Origin: an uncultured Lachnospiraceae bacterium
GTDB lineage: Bacteria; Bacillota; Clostridia; Lachnospirales; Lachnospiraceae
DNA length: 64,000 bases
Assembly: GCA_947630695.1 (NCBI GenBank)
Contig: CANRIM010000009.1
Span: 1 to 64,000 of the forward strand
Reading direction: 5' to 3'
The notes under the pieces are model-generated. The model saw only the letters and a program-made list of their open reading frames with translations. It ran no database searches and was not told the DNA's origin. Position numbers and translations under genes: made by a program. Numbering within the stretch: position 1 is the first letter of the stretch; each line of letters begins with the position of its first letter. This document shows, one piece after another, positions 55,478 to 64,000 of the stretch.

Positions 55478-56695
55478 TTACGGGCCGACATGAATGTTTT
55501 CCGTACGCTGCTGGCCGAATACATCTGTAATCGTAAGGATATAATCGCCGTCATCCAGCGCAATATCATATTTGCCTTCTGCATCGGTTTCCCCGATATA
55601 AACGATGCGGCCGAGGGTATCCGTAATCAGAAGTTTACAGACCTTGGATGCCACGCCGGATCCCACCACTTTCGTTTCTCTTTCCTCAGTTCCGTTAGAA
55701 TAGCTTCGTATAATTTCGTAGGTACCGTCCGGGAAGGGGTAACTCCAGTTTCCGCCGTCATCCGTGTCCTGATCGAAAATGGTTTCGCCGTATTCATTCA
55801 GAATTTTTACATGATGCTTGACGGTCCGGGGTTCCGGAGTTGGCTCCGGCGAAGGTGTCGGCGGCTGCGTGGACGTAGGCTGCAGGACGTCGATCATCTG
55901 ATTTCCGTCATCTCCCGTTTTCAGATCCACCATCCGGCACATGACGCAAAGCCGGGTGGAACCGCCATTTTCACAGGTTAAAAGCACCAGCGTGATCTGC
56001 CCCGGAATCCAGTCCTGAATCGTCCAGTCTTTCGGTTTGATGACCTTCTGCTCATACACCTCATAGGTATACTCCGTCCCGGTGAGATCCGTCACCGTCA
56101 CCAGATCGCCGCTTGCCAGCTGATTGATGTTATCAAACATCTCCCCGTACATGCCGCCCCGATGCCCCGCCAGAATACAGGTGCCGTCTGCGCCGATGGC
56201 AGAGCTGGTGGAAATATGTCCGATAGACGCCTTGATATTAACGCCGTTGGTACCTTCCACCACCGCATACATGAGGTTCAGCTTTTTGATTTCAATAATA
56301 CCGATAATATTCTGATCCGCCACCGTCATCATGGACATCCGTTCCTTGCGGATCTGGGCGTCGATTTTTTCTTTATCGGAAACGGAAAGCGCTTCGTATT
56401 CCGCCTGGGACATGCCGGAGTTCATGTAGTTGTCCGTTTCCGTTTCTTCCTGATTGTCCCGCAAAAAACCGGAGATCGCATTTCGCACTTCACTGATGCG
56501 CTGATCATTGAGATAATCGTTATACAACGGAATCAGCACCGCATACGCCACAACGCAGAATCCGCCGATAATGATCCACAGGCCGATCTGCCGGCGCAGT
56601 CCCAGCCCCCAGAATTTATCTGCGGTTCCGGCGAAAGATTCCTGCAGTCTGCTCCGCAGTTTATTCAGTTGCAACATATCTTTTCCAGATCTCAT
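55478..56695 (-). CDS. Sortase with proline-rich linker and C-terminal beta-rich domain
   Basis: 405 aa. A membrane anchor near residues 36-56 (IGLWIIIGGFCVVAYAVLI) is followed by a helical spacer and the sortase beta-barrel: GTCILAGHRGGMYG with catalytic His178, and VLLTCENGGSTRLCVMCR with Cys241 and Arg248 or Arg254. A linker (LQPTSTQPPTPSPEPTPEP, about 270-290) joins it to two copies of a carboxypeptidase-regulatory-like or SpaA-like beta unit up to the end. Most sortases end with the barrel; this tail is unusual. It should attach LPXTG-type proteins to the wall, but no substrate gene is adjacent. ATG at 56677 (MLQLNK) is an alternative start. Confidence 0.85.
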   Translation of the reverse strand: MRSGKDMLQLNKLRSRLQESFAGTADKFWGLGLRRQIGLWIIIGGFCVVAYAVLIPLYNDYLNDQRISEVRNAISGFLRDNQEETETDNYMNSGMSQAEYEALSVSDKEKIDAQIRKERMSMMTVADQNIIGIIEIKKLNLMYAVVEGTNGVNIKASIGHISTSSAIGADGTCILAGHRGGMYGEMFDNINQLASGDLVTVTDLTGTEYTYEVYEQKVIKPKDWTIQDWIPGQITLVLLTCENGGSTRLCVMCRMVDLKTGDDGNQMIDVLQPTSTQPPTPSPEPTPEPRTVKHHVKILNEYGETIFDQDTDDGGNWSYPFPDGTYEIIRSYSNGTEERETKVVGSGVASKVCKLLITDTLGRIVYIGETDAEGKYDIALDDGDYILTITDVFGQQRTENIHVGP

Positions 56696-56716
56696 CGTAT
56701 GCGAACTATCCCCTTT

Positions 56717-58621
56717 TTAAGTTTCATTCATACTGAGTGTTTCCCATTCTTCATACAGACTGTCTTCCTCCAAAGACAGCTGCTTCAGTTGGTTCCCAAG
56801 CGCATTCAGACGATTATAATCCACTGCGATTTCTTCCTGCTGCATCTGCTGTTCCAGTTCGGTTTTCTGTTCTCCGATTTCCTCCAGACGCAGCTGGATC
56901 TTCGCAATGCGGTTTTCGATCCTCTTTCTGGTGCTGTTTTCTTCTCTGCTTTTGCGCCAGGCCTCTTTGGCACCTTTCGGCTTCGTTTCGGTTTCTGTGA
57001 TCTCATGATGCGACAGATCATCGACCTTCTCCATGAAATCATCATAATTTCCCATAAACTGCACCAGTTTTTTATCATTGAGATAAAAAATCCGCTGCGC
57101 TGTTTTGTTGATAAAATACCTGTCATGGGAAATATACAGCACAGTTCCTTCGTAATTGCGGATGGCCTCCTCCAGAATCTCTTTTGAAATAATATCCAGA
57201 TGGTTGGTGGGCTCATCCAGAATCAGAAAATTGGCGTCGGACAGCATCAGCTTGGCCAGTGCAACCCTGCCCTGCTCGCCGCCGCTTAACGTACCAATCT
57301 GCGAAAATACATCGTCTTCCGTAAATAAAAAGGCCGCCATGACGTTGCGAATCGTCGTCTGTGTCAGATGCGGATAGCTGTCGGAAATTTCTTCAAAAAT
57401 GGTTTTTTCCCGATTTAATACCGCATGTTCCTGATCAAAGTAGGCAATGGCCACGTTCGTACCGAAACGAACCAGTCCGCCGTCCGCCGCTTCCTCTCCC
57501 AGCAAAAGACGCAGCAGCGTTGTTTTTCCTGCGCCGTTTTCACCGATCAGTGCAATTTTATCTCCCCGGTAAATATCGAAGGAAAGCCCCGTAAACAGGG
57601 ATTCCTGCTGAAAGGATTTGGAAAGATGCTCCACATGCAGCACATTTTTGCCGCTTTCGCAGACCGGTGTAAAACGAATCCGCATATGGGCGGGATCCTC
57701 CTCCACCTTTTCCAGCCGCTCTACTTTGTCCAGCATTTTCTGACGGCTTTCCGCCCGTTTGACAGATTTTTCCCGGTTAAAGCTCTTTAAGGTTTCTATC
57801 ACCTTTTCCTGCTTTTCGATTTCCCTCTGCTGATTGTTGTATGCTCTTACGGCGGCTTTTAATACCGCTTTCTTTTTTTCAGCATACACATCGTAATTGC
57901 CTTTATACACTTGAAGCGCACCGTTTTCAATTTCAATCACCTTCGAAACCAGCTGATTCAGAAAATATCTGTCATGGGAAACTAAAAGCAACGCGCCCTT
58001 GTACTGCAAAAGGTAGCCTTCCAGCCAGCGAATTGCCGCAATATCCAGATGATTGGTGGGCTCATCCATAATCAGCAGGTCCAGCGGCATCAGCAGCAGC
58101 TTTCCAAGGGCAAGCCGCGTTTTTTCCCCACCGGACAACACCGAGACCTTTTTTTTATAATCACTTTCGGAAAACCCCATGCCTTTGAGCACACCTGCCA
58201 CACGGGACCGGTAGGCATAGCCTTCTTCCCGTTCAAAGGTTTCATTGATCTGTGCGTAACGGCGCATCCGTTCTTCCAGTGCGGAACCCTCCGCTGTTTT
58301 CATATCCAGTTCCAGCTGCCGCAGGCTTTCCTCCGCTTCGATCAGATCCTTTCTGGTAGAAATGATTTCCTCATAAACGGTGGCGTCGGAATCCAGTGAA
58401 GGATTTTGTGTCAGAAATCCGATTCTGATATTTTTGGGAATAACGATAGAACCCGCATCCGGCTGCAGCGCGCCGTCGATCATCCGCAGCAGTGTGGTTT
58501 TGCCGCAGCCGTTGGCGCCCACCAGCGCCGTTTTTTCATGCTCTTCCAGCCGAAAGGACGCATCCTTTAAAATCGTATGCTCTCCAAAAGATTTTTCAAG
58601 ATGTATACAATCCAGTAACAT
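56717..58621 (-). CDS. ABC-F family ATPase
   Basis: 634 aa, two ATPase domains without membrane segments: GANGCGKTTLLRMIDG with LSGGEKTRLALGKLLL, then GENGAGKTTLLRLLLG with LSGGEQGRVALAKLML, and Walker B LLIMDEPTNHLD and LILDEPTNHLD. A basic interdomain linker (YNNQQREIEKQEKVIETLKS) and a C-terminal coiled coil of about 80 residues are present. ABC-F proteins act on ribosomes; some protect from antibiotics. Without a close match I cannot say whether this is a housekeeping or resistance member. Confidence 0.92.
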   Translation of the reverse strand: MLLDCIHLEKSFGEHTILKDASFRLEEHEKTALVGANGCGKTTLLRMIDGALQPDAGSIVIPKNIRIGFLTQNPSLDSDATVYEEIISTRKDLIEAEESLRQLELDMKTAEGSALEERMRRYAQINETFEREEGYAYRSRVAGVLKGMGFSESDYKKKVSVLSGGEKTRLALGKLLLMPLDLLIMDEPTNHLDIAAIRWLEGYLLQYKGALLLVSHDRYFLNQLVSKVIEIENGALQVYKGNYDVYAEKKKAVLKAAVRAYNNQQREIEKQEKVIETLKSFNREKSVKRAESRQKMLDKVERLEKVEEDPAHMRIRFTPVCESGKNVLHVEHLSKSFQQESLFTGLSFDIYRGDKIALIGENGAGKTTLLRLLLGEEAADGGLVRFGTNVAIAYFDQEHAVLNREKTIFEEISDSYPHLTQTTIRNVMAAFLFTEDDVFSQIGTLSGGEQGRVALAKLMLSDANFLILDEPTNHLDIISKEILEEAIRNYEGTVLYISHDRYFINKTAQRIFYLNDKKLVQFMGNYDDFMEKVDDLSHHEITETETKPKGAKEAWRKSREENSTRKRIENRIAKIQLRLEEIGEQKTELEQQMQQEEIAVDYNRLNALGNQLKQLSLEEDSLYEEWETLSMNET

Positions 58622-58650
58622 ATTTTGTGCCTCAAATACCAGCGCAATGA

Positions 58651-59796
58651 CTAATACATATTTCCATTGATATAGATTTCACTAAAAAAGATCATGACGA
58701 ACAAAAGCAGCAGCAGGATCACCGTTCCTGTTTTTTTATGCTTTGCCGCAAACAGTCCCGGAATCATAAACACAGGAAACGCGCCCATTGAATAACGGGG
58801 GCCACTCAGAAGCCAGGACGCCGAATAACAGACATAAAAGTAAACCAGCGTATAGATCCCGTAGGATAACCTGAAACGCAGGCAGGCATACAGTCCCGAG
58901 AAAAACACCACCGCCATGGAAATCAAATTGGCAATTCCCACGCCGATGATAAATCCTGTTTCACGATTTTGCAGCTGCTGCCGCACAATCATCTGTACCA
59001 CATAAACGGGATTTTCCGCATGCTGGAACCAGTTTTCCTCCTGCAGGCCAAAAAATGCAAAGGGATTTTTATGCAGTTTATAATTAATCCAAAGATAAAA
59101 CAGAAATCCGGAAAGCGTCAGAAGCATCATGGCCGCGGACAACAAATATTTTCGCCAGGCAAAGGTTTTCGCTTTCCGGTCTTTACAAAGCTGAAGTATC
59201 GTTTCGGTCAGCATGATGACGCCCACCGCCAGTCCTGGCAGTCTGGTCATGGACAGCATACAGCCCACAACTCCGGCAGCCAGATATTTTTCTTTTCGCA
59301 GCAGCCAGATATCGCTGAAAAGCAAAAAGAGGAACAAAGCTTCAGACATTCTTGTAAAGAGAAAAAAGGAAAATGGATAAAACACCAGAAACAAGGTGCA
59401 GTAGCATGCCTTTTCTTTGGAATAATCCAGCCGCATCAGCTGATAAAACATTACCATCGCCAGATAAGCGCAGACAATGGAAATCAGAGAAGCGCAGTAC
59501 ACGTAATCCAGCGTGGTCACCATATGCAGCAGGCGGATACACAACGGATAAAAAGGAAAAAATACCAGAAGAAAACGGTCATCTCCTGTCGCCGTGTAGC
59601 CGTCCTTTGCAATCGTAATATAATGTTTGACATCCCACATGGTGGTAAACTGCCGATAATAGTCCAGAAAACCCATGGGCGTTTCCTGGAGATGATTGTG
59701 GAGCAGATAGGTCCCGAAAACCAGAATCGACGCGACTGCAAGATATACTGCCGCAAACAGGATATAAGGGTAATATTTTTTGTTTCTGAGTTTCAT
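58651..59796 (-). CDS. PIG-V-like GT-C mannosyltransferase family membrane protein
   Basis: 381 aa, about ten membrane helices. After the first helix an extracytoplasmic loop contains MWDVKHYITIAKDGY, the WDxxHY motif of PIG-V-type mannosyltransferases with its metal-binding acidic residue. Later helices include TRMSEALFLFLLFSDIWLLR and LSMTRLPGLAVGVIMLTET. Such bacterial proteins use polyprenyl-phosphate sugars at the outer face. CAGGAGA precedes the ATG. Acceptor unknown. Confidence 0.8.
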   Translation of the reverse strand: MKLRNKKYYPYILFAAVYLAVASILVFGTYLLHNHLQETPMGFLDYYRQFTTMWDVKHYITIAKDGYTATGDDRFLLVFFPFYPLCIRLLHMVTTLDYVYCASLISIVCAYLAMVMFYQLMRLDYSKEKACYCTLFLVFYPFSFFLFTRMSEALFLFLLFSDIWLLRKEKYLAAGVVGCMLSMTRLPGLAVGVIMLTETILQLCKDRKAKTFAWRKYLLSAAMMLLTLSGFLFYLWINYKLHKNPFAFFGLQEENWFQHAENPVYVVQMIVRQQLQNRETGFIIGVGIANLISMAVVFFSGLYACLRFRLSYGIYTLVYFYVCYSASWLLSGPRYSMGAFPVFMIPGLFAAKHKKTGTVILLLLLFVMIFFSEIYINGNMY

Positions 59797-59813
59797 GAAG
59801 AATCTCCTGTCAT

Positions 59814-59862
59814 AAAGCAGGTATGCCGGAGACGAACCGCCTGTGTGGCATACCTGCTCTGC
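59814..59862 (-). terminator. Terminator after the sugar operon
   Basis: GAGCAGGTATGCC and GGCATACCTGCTTT pair over about 11 bases around a 20-base loop, 17 bases after the stop of the sorbose-phosphate-reductase-like gene. Confidence 0.7.
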
Positions 59863-59878
59863 AGTGACTTTTTAATCT

Positions 59879-61141
59879 TTAGATCTCTTTTGCATGCTCC
59901 AGCAGATATTTCTCTGCTTCCGCATTCCAAAGCCCGTTGTGCTTTTTCACCAACGCATCCAGTTCCGCGAACATGGGATCGCTTTCACCCAGTTTTTCAA
60001 AATCCGCAATGGCTGTCAGCGGCATGGAAACGTGGGTGTAAACCAGCTTTTTGCCACCTTTGATATTCGGCAGATTTTTTGTCGTTTCTACCACGCAGTC
60101 CAGGCCGCCCACATGGGTGACCATGGCGGAAGGATTGATCTTTCCTTTGGACATCATATCCAGCGCCTCGATCAAATCGTCGTTATTTCCGCCGGAATTG
60201 CCCGCTACATGGGTTGCCATATAATGGACGTTATAGAAATTAAACTCCGCCGCAAATTCCGTATTGGAGGGGCCTGCAAAGAAGTTGAGGCAGCCGTCGT
60301 AGCCTAAGATGGCGCTGGCCTGCTCTACCACCGGGCGTACCGGCGCATAAACGTAAACATCGTCATAGCCGGTGCCGCCGGAGGCTTCCATCAGCGCCGC
60401 CACCGCGTCACCCGCGCCGGTATTCAAATATACCAGCTGTACGCCGTTTGCCGCCGCTTCTTCTACCGTATAAATCGAAGCCGCGCGTTTCAGACGGTCG
60501 TCGTCAATATCGGTAACTACCAAAAGTGAAGGCTTTCTGTCACAGTGCAGCGCATAGTCGATGGCGCCCAAGCCCATGGGGCCTACCCCTGCCAGCAGAG
60601 CCATTTTGCCGCCTTCTTTAATTCCCATTTCATGTACATAGCTGCCGGCTTTCGTATGATAATTTACATGATATCCGCCGATGATGCAGCTCACCGGTTC
60701 TGCCAGAGAGCCGGTATAAAAGGCCTGTCCGTTGTAATGCAGCAGGCAGTTGTGCTCCATGACCGTGGCCGGAATGACGATATAGGTGGCGTCGCCGCCG
60801 ATATAAGGGAACGAATAACCGGGGGCCGCATACACATTTTCCTTTGCGTTGATGGCCGGCTGAATCGCAAACTTTTCTCCGGGCTGGAATTTGCCGCTCC
60901 ACTTTTTGCCGACTTCCAATATTCGTCCGCAGAACTCATGTCCGATAATCACCGGATGTTCTGCCACGTCATTGGGCACCCGTTTATGGGCCGGACCCTG
61001 AATCGTCGCCTTGTAAGAGGACATGCAGATGCTGTCCGAAATGACCTCCGCCAAGATTTCATCATCCTGAATCTGCGGCAGTTCAAACTCTTCCAGACGC
61101 AGATCGTTTACTCCGTAAATTCTGACTGCTTTTGTTTTCAT
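59879..61141 (-). CDS. Zinc-type medium-chain dehydrogenase, L-sorbose-1-phosphate reductase-like
   Basis: 420 aa. It resembles SorE: the N-terminal KTKAVRIYGVNDLRLEEFEL, ICMSSYKATIQGPAHKRVPN, and HPVIIGHEFCGRILEVGKK supply the catalytic zinc site; the structural-zinc Cys cluster of ordinary alcohol dehydrogenases is absent. NAD(P) binding is in LLAGVGPMGLGAIDYALHCD with Asp after VVTDIDDDR. SorE reduces L-sorbose 1-phosphate to D-glucitol 6-phosphate; here substrate could be another ketose or polyol phosphate, because neighbours are an aldolase fusion and a PHP protein. Behind AGGAGG. Last gene of this operon. Confidence 0.8.
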   Translation of the reverse strand: MKTKAVRIYGVNDLRLEEFELPQIQDDEILAEVISDSICMSSYKATIQGPAHKRVPNDVAEHPVIIGHEFCGRILEVGKKWSGKFQPGEKFAIQPAINAKENVYAAPGYSFPYIGGDATYIVIPATVMEHNCLLHYNGQAFYTGSLAEPVSCIIGGYHVNYHTKAGSYVHEMGIKEGGKMALLAGVGPMGLGAIDYALHCDRKPSLLVVTDIDDDRLKRAASIYTVEEAAANGVQLVYLNTGAGDAVAALMEASGGTGYDDVYVYAPVRPVVEQASAILGYDGCLNFFAGPSNTEFAAEFNFYNVHYMATHVAGNSGGNNDDLIEALDMMSKGKINPSAMVTHVGGLDCVVETTKNLPNIKGGKKLVYTHVSMPLTAIADFEKLGESDPMFAELDALVKKHNGLWNAEAEKYLLEHAKEI

Positions 61142-61144
61142 AAA

Positions 61145-62431
61145 CTACTCCTCCTGCATTTGTCCCGCTTTCGCGTAATATTGAATTCTTTCCTCAATGG
61201 AAGGCATCTTTTTCTTCGTTTCTTCCGTAAACATGCCGTTTGCCAGATCTTTGGTCGCTTCTTTTTCATGTCCGATCAGCGTCCAGGTGGCGTCGATGAG
61301 ATGCGCGAAGGCAGGCTCCTTGATCTTGTCGTTGATAAAGGCCTGTCTGGGGGAATTGATATCTTCTCCGCTGATTTCGAAGAGATCATTTTCCTTGCAG
61401 AGCTTCATCAGCCGCTGCAGCTGCTCCAGCGTATTTCTGGAAGGCATATAGGCAATGGAGTCAAATCCCAGCTCTTTCAGATAGGGAATCAGCTGATCCA
61501 GATAGTCATCTTCGAACTTCTGGGTCTTTTTGTCTCCCGTCACACTGTCGCCCACGTCACCCAGATATGCATAGGCCGTGACAGCGCCGATTTCCTTAAT
61601 CGCTTTTAAGAATTCCCGTACCGGCGGGCATTCGTCAGTAGCAGGCACATAAATCTTCTCCACCAGGGAGGATTTTAAGATGCCCAGCAAATCATAGTGA
61701 TAGTAAGGATATTCCGTATCCAGCATCTGCGCAGTCTGCTTCGCGGAAAGGGAAAGTCCCAGCTGCTCCTGCAGAAAATCAATCAGTGGCTGTCCTTTGC
61801 CGGTTTTGTCCGTAACCTTCTGTGCCAGCACATACAGGATATGCCGTTCCGTCACGGAACCGCCTTCTGCCCAGTTGGACGCGGGAACCACGTCTTTCTC
61901 AAAATCCATGCAGATACCGGCAGAGGCGACAAGGGCATTGATATTTGCCACCATTTTTTTGTTCCGTTCATTCCGCGCCTCCCGGTAGGGCTGCATAAAC
62001 GCCGCCAGCCGGTCAATATTCTGATGGGGAATGCCGTGAGCCAATACATAGGCGCAGCCGATCTGATCCGGATTGTTGAGGCGCAGATCCGCGAAAGGCG
62101 TATCTGCGAAAGATACCCGGCACTCCATGCCGATGGTGGTAATCATTCCGGTGATTTTGCCCGCTTCAATAAATTCCCGGGTACCGCCCACACTGTCATG
62201 ATCCACGATGCCTGCCGTAGTCAGTCCATTGGTCCAGGCTGTATACACAGCTTTGGTGGGCGAATAAGGTGAAAAGGAATAGGTGGTATGGATATGGCTG
62301 TTCACATATCCCTTATCCTCCGGCATGGGCAGCGTCCCATTTTGATGCAGCTGCACCAGTTCTTTTAACGCTGACAGACGTTCTTCTTTTGTCCCAGCGT
62401 TCAGACCGCAAATCAGTTCTTCTGTAGTCAT
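61145..62431 (-). CDS. PHP-domain metal-dependent hydrolase
   Basis: 428 aa. The PHP metal-binding motif begins NSHIHTTYSFSPYSPTKAVY, then GIVDHDSVGGTREFIEAG and a conserved His/Glu set (TIGMECRVSF, YVLAHGIPHQNID, then SFDSIAYMPSRN as seen in its C-terminal barrel half). PHP proteins hydrolyse phosphate esters or act as trihydroxy phosphoesterases. It is encoded between an aldolase/dehydrogenase fusion and a sorbose-phosphate-reductase-like enzyme, 4 bases from the latter, so it very likely handles a sugar phosphate. Exact substrate unknown. Confidence 0.82.
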   Translation of the reverse strand: MTTEELICGLNAGTKEERLSALKELVQLHQNGTLPMPEDKGYVNSHIHTTYSFSPYSPTKAVYTAWTNGLTTAGIVDHDSVGGTREFIEAGKITGMITTIGMECRVSFADTPFADLRLNNPDQIGCAYVLAHGIPHQNIDRLAAFMQPYREARNERNKKMVANINALVASAGICMDFEKDVVPASNWAEGGSVTERHILYVLAQKVTDKTGKGQPLIDFLQEQLGLSLSAKQTAQMLDTEYPYYHYDLLGILKSSLVEKIYVPATDECPPVREFLKAIKEIGAVTAYAYLGDVGDSVTGDKKTQKFEDDYLDQLIPYLKELGFDSIAYMPSRNTLEQLQRLMKLCKENDLFEISGEDINSPRQAFINDKIKEPAFAHLIDATWTLIGHEKEATKDLANGMFTEETKKKMPSIEERIQYYAKAGQMQEE

Positions 62432-62443
62432 GGATCCGGCCTC

Positions 62444-64000
62444 CTAGTTCAACATGGTCTGTCCACCTGTAACGGGAACAGCCTGTCCGGTTTCATATTT
62501 CTGCTCAATAATATAAAGGATCGCAACCGCAACATCCGATTCCAGACAGCCGCGGTTCAAAGGAACCTTCGATTCGTAAAAACGTCTCACATCTGCTACG
62601 GTTTTCGCACCCGGAACTTTTCCGGCGTTCAGATACTGTACGAACAGACCCCGCACGGGATCGGACCACAAAGGACCGTCCAGCAGATTGCCGGGGCAGA
62701 TGGCATTGACCTTGATCTGATACGGCGCCAGTTCCATTGCAAAGGACTGGGTCAGACCGATGCCGCCGAACTTCGATCCGGCGTAAGCAAAGTTTTTGTT
62801 GCTTCCGGCCAGTCCGGACTTGGAATTGATTTCGATAATATCCATCATATAATCCGGTGCCGCTTCATGCTGAATCTTCATGATTTTGGACGCATACTTC
62901 GCGCAGAGGAAGTACGCCGTATAGTTGATAGAAGTAACCAGCTCGAAGTTTTCCTTCGTCATTTCGTCAAGACTTCCCGCCCGGGCAATGCCCGCATTGT
63001 TCACCAGAACATCCAGTCCGCCGAAGGCAAGCACCGCCGCTTCAAACATCTCCTTTACGCTGGTTTCATCGCTGACATTTGCCTTCACGGCAATGGCGGT
63101 GTTTGCGCCGTACGTTTCATTCAGTTCATCGGCACAGGCCACGGCGCCTTCATAGTTCAGATCGGCAATGATCAGATGCGCACCATGCTCCGCCATAGCC
63201 AGGGCAATGCCTTTGCCGAAGCCCTGGGCACTGCCGGTTACCAGAGAAATCCTGCCTTCCAGCCGTCTTTCCTGTGCACCGGCGCCGGAAACCTTTGCAC
63301 GGTAGCTTTCTACTTCCCAATTGACAATAAAATCAATCAGTTCCTGCGTCATATGTAAAGGACCGCCGAAGGCTTTGGCATATGCCGCGATTTTCAGTGC
63401 GTCAATCAGCAGCAGTTTCGCCGTCTGCGCTTCCTTCATCTGATCGCCCGAAACAAAGAAGCCCAGTTTTTCCACTGCAATCACACGGGGTTTGAAACCG
63501 TTTTTCTCCACATACGCCGTAAAGGCTGCCTGAATGGCTTCTCTCTGGGCCGCAGGATCTTCACATGCAGGCACAAACAGGAAATATGCCTTGCAGTATA
63601 CGATATGGTCCGGTGAAAAGGGCGCAGAAAGTGCCGCAAATGCAGCTTCATCCTGTACGTATTCCGCTGCTGTTTTTGATGTATAAAACAGGGTGATTGC
63701 GGGCTTCTCCTGATTGTAAAGCATACGAATCAGAGGACTGATGGCCACCACTTTTTCCCGGTCATAGGAAACTTCCGAGAAATCCGGTTCTTCCGTTACT
63801 GCGGATTTTAATGTGGCAAAGGTTTCTTCACACAATGCATCGATTTCTTCCGTGGTATCTGCCGCAAAGAATACGCCGTGATTTTCCAGAAACAGCAGCT
63901 TCGGTGCGGCGCCGTTTTCCGCCGCATACTGATCCATGGCTTCTTTGCAGACCTTTGCCAGAATATAACCGGGTTTGGTAATGGGAATCCATACGGCTTT
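62444..64000 (-). CDS. Class II aldolase / short-chain dehydrogenase fusion (5' end outside window)
   Basis: The frame is open to the right edge: 518 codons, with at least the N-terminus missing. The visible N-terminal part is the class II aldolase domain (LFLENHGVFFAADTTEEID with the zinc His pair nearby). From about residue 255 it is a short-chain dehydrogenase: LVTGSAQGFGKGIALAMAEH (Rossmann), VLVNNAGIARAGSLDE, and YAGSKFGGIGL with the YxxxK catalytic pair. This layout is known in RhaEW/YuxG proteins that combine rhamnulose-1-phosphate aldolase and lactaldehyde dehydrogenase functions. A methionine 21 codons in is not the start; the reading frame continues past it. Here the associated genes point to a different sugar. 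Confidence 0.88.
   Translation of the reverse strand, partial: KAVWIPITKPGYILAKVCKEAMDQYAAENGAAPKLLFLENHGVFFAADTTEEIDALCEETFATLKSAVTEEPDFSEVSYDREKVVAISPLIRMLYNQEKPAITLFYTSKTAAEYVQDEAAFAALSAPFSPDHIVYCKAYFLFVPACEDPAAQREAIQAAFTAYVEKNGFKPRVIAVEKLGFFVSGDQMKEAQTAKLLLIDALKIAAYAKAFGGPLHMTQELIDFIVNWEVESYRAKVSGAGAQERRLEGRISLVTGSAQGFGKGIALAMAEHGAHLIIADLNYEGAVACADELNETYGANTAIAVKANVSDETSVKEMFEAAVLAFGGLDVLVNNAGIARAGSLDEMTKENFELVTSINYTAYFLCAKYASKIMKIQHEAAPDYMMDIIEINSKSGLAGSNKNFAYAGSKFGGIGLTQSFAMELAPYQIKVNAICPGNLLDGPLWSDPVRGLFVQYLNAGKVPGAKTVADVRRFYESKVPLNRGCLESDVAVAILYIIEQKYETGQAVPVTGGQTMLN

Noticed and set aside
58969..60063. 364-codon frame on the plus strand
   Set aside because: Spans two minus-strand genes and their terminator; not plausible as a gene.
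60545..61609. 354-codon frame on the plus strand over the dehydrogenase and PHP genes
   Set aside because: Antisense shadow of two well-recognised genes.

Overview
The window looks like chromosome of an anaerobic clostridium, most likely a Lachnospiraceae relative. The grounds are a clostridial pyruvate:ferredoxin oxidoreductase, an NfnAB transhydrogenase, ATP-type PEP carboxykinase, a homoserine-lineage Asd of the archaeal/fungal type, strong AGGAGG ribosome sites and an ordinary sigma-A promoter grammar. Nearly all genes lie on the minus strand; nifJ is the one clear exception. No complete mobile element, CRISPR array or rRNA operon is visible.

Left end (1-6.2 kb): a partial TetR-type regulator, then a presumed defence island. 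It holds two tandem DUF262 genes (one with a DUF1524/HNH-like nuclease end) behind a decayed DUF1998 (DrmB-like) gene, beside tRNA-Leu. From 6.2 to 8.7 kb are a rhomboid-fold membrane protein with a zinc ribbon and an amidase fused to a degenerate PdaA-like deacetylase domain. nifJ follows on the plus strand with its own promoter and double terminator. From 12.5 to 19.3 kb are ung, a two-component system, a PtsI-like protein and nfnAB.

Middle (19.3-39.3 kb): tRNA-Ala, an AI-2E-type permease, then the classical secG-rnr-smpB-ssrA trans-translation/RNA-quality group with one extra TPR-like protein. thrC, a small membrane protein and an ATP-grasp ligase follow, then the glycolytic run gap-pgk-tpiA, a cysteine desulfurase, the folate operon folC-folE-folP-folBK with its own promoter, a SpoIID-like protein, a 6S RNA candidate and pckA.

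Right half (39.3-64 kb): a left-handed beta-helix acyltransferase-like protein, topB, an aldose epimerase, asd, queH, tRNA-Thr, and a DUF975 membrane protein behind a structured leader. Next are an orphan NitT/TauT-type ABC pair and a six-gene MacB/LolD-like export operon: three adaptors, one very large FtsX-type permease and two ATPases, one of which carries an AbrB-like tail. It starts from a very good promoter followed by a leader hairpin. A sortase with a C-terminal beta-rich tail, an ABC-F ATPase and a PIG-V-type mannosyltransferase come next. The window ends in a sugar operon: an incomplete class II aldolase/short-chain dehydrogenase fusion, a PHP-domain protein and an L-sorbose-1-phosphate-reductase-like dehydrogenase.

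The central-metabolism genes form a coherent fermentative set: glycolysis (gap, pgk, tpiA), pyruvate to acetyl-CoA plus reduced ferredoxin (nifJ), ferredoxin/NADH to NADPH bifurcation (nfnAB), and PEP/oxaloacetate exchange (pckA). The most unusual content is the DUF1998/DUF262 island, the enzyme domains with lost catalytic residues, the AbrB-tailed ATPase in the export operon, and several structured leaders.
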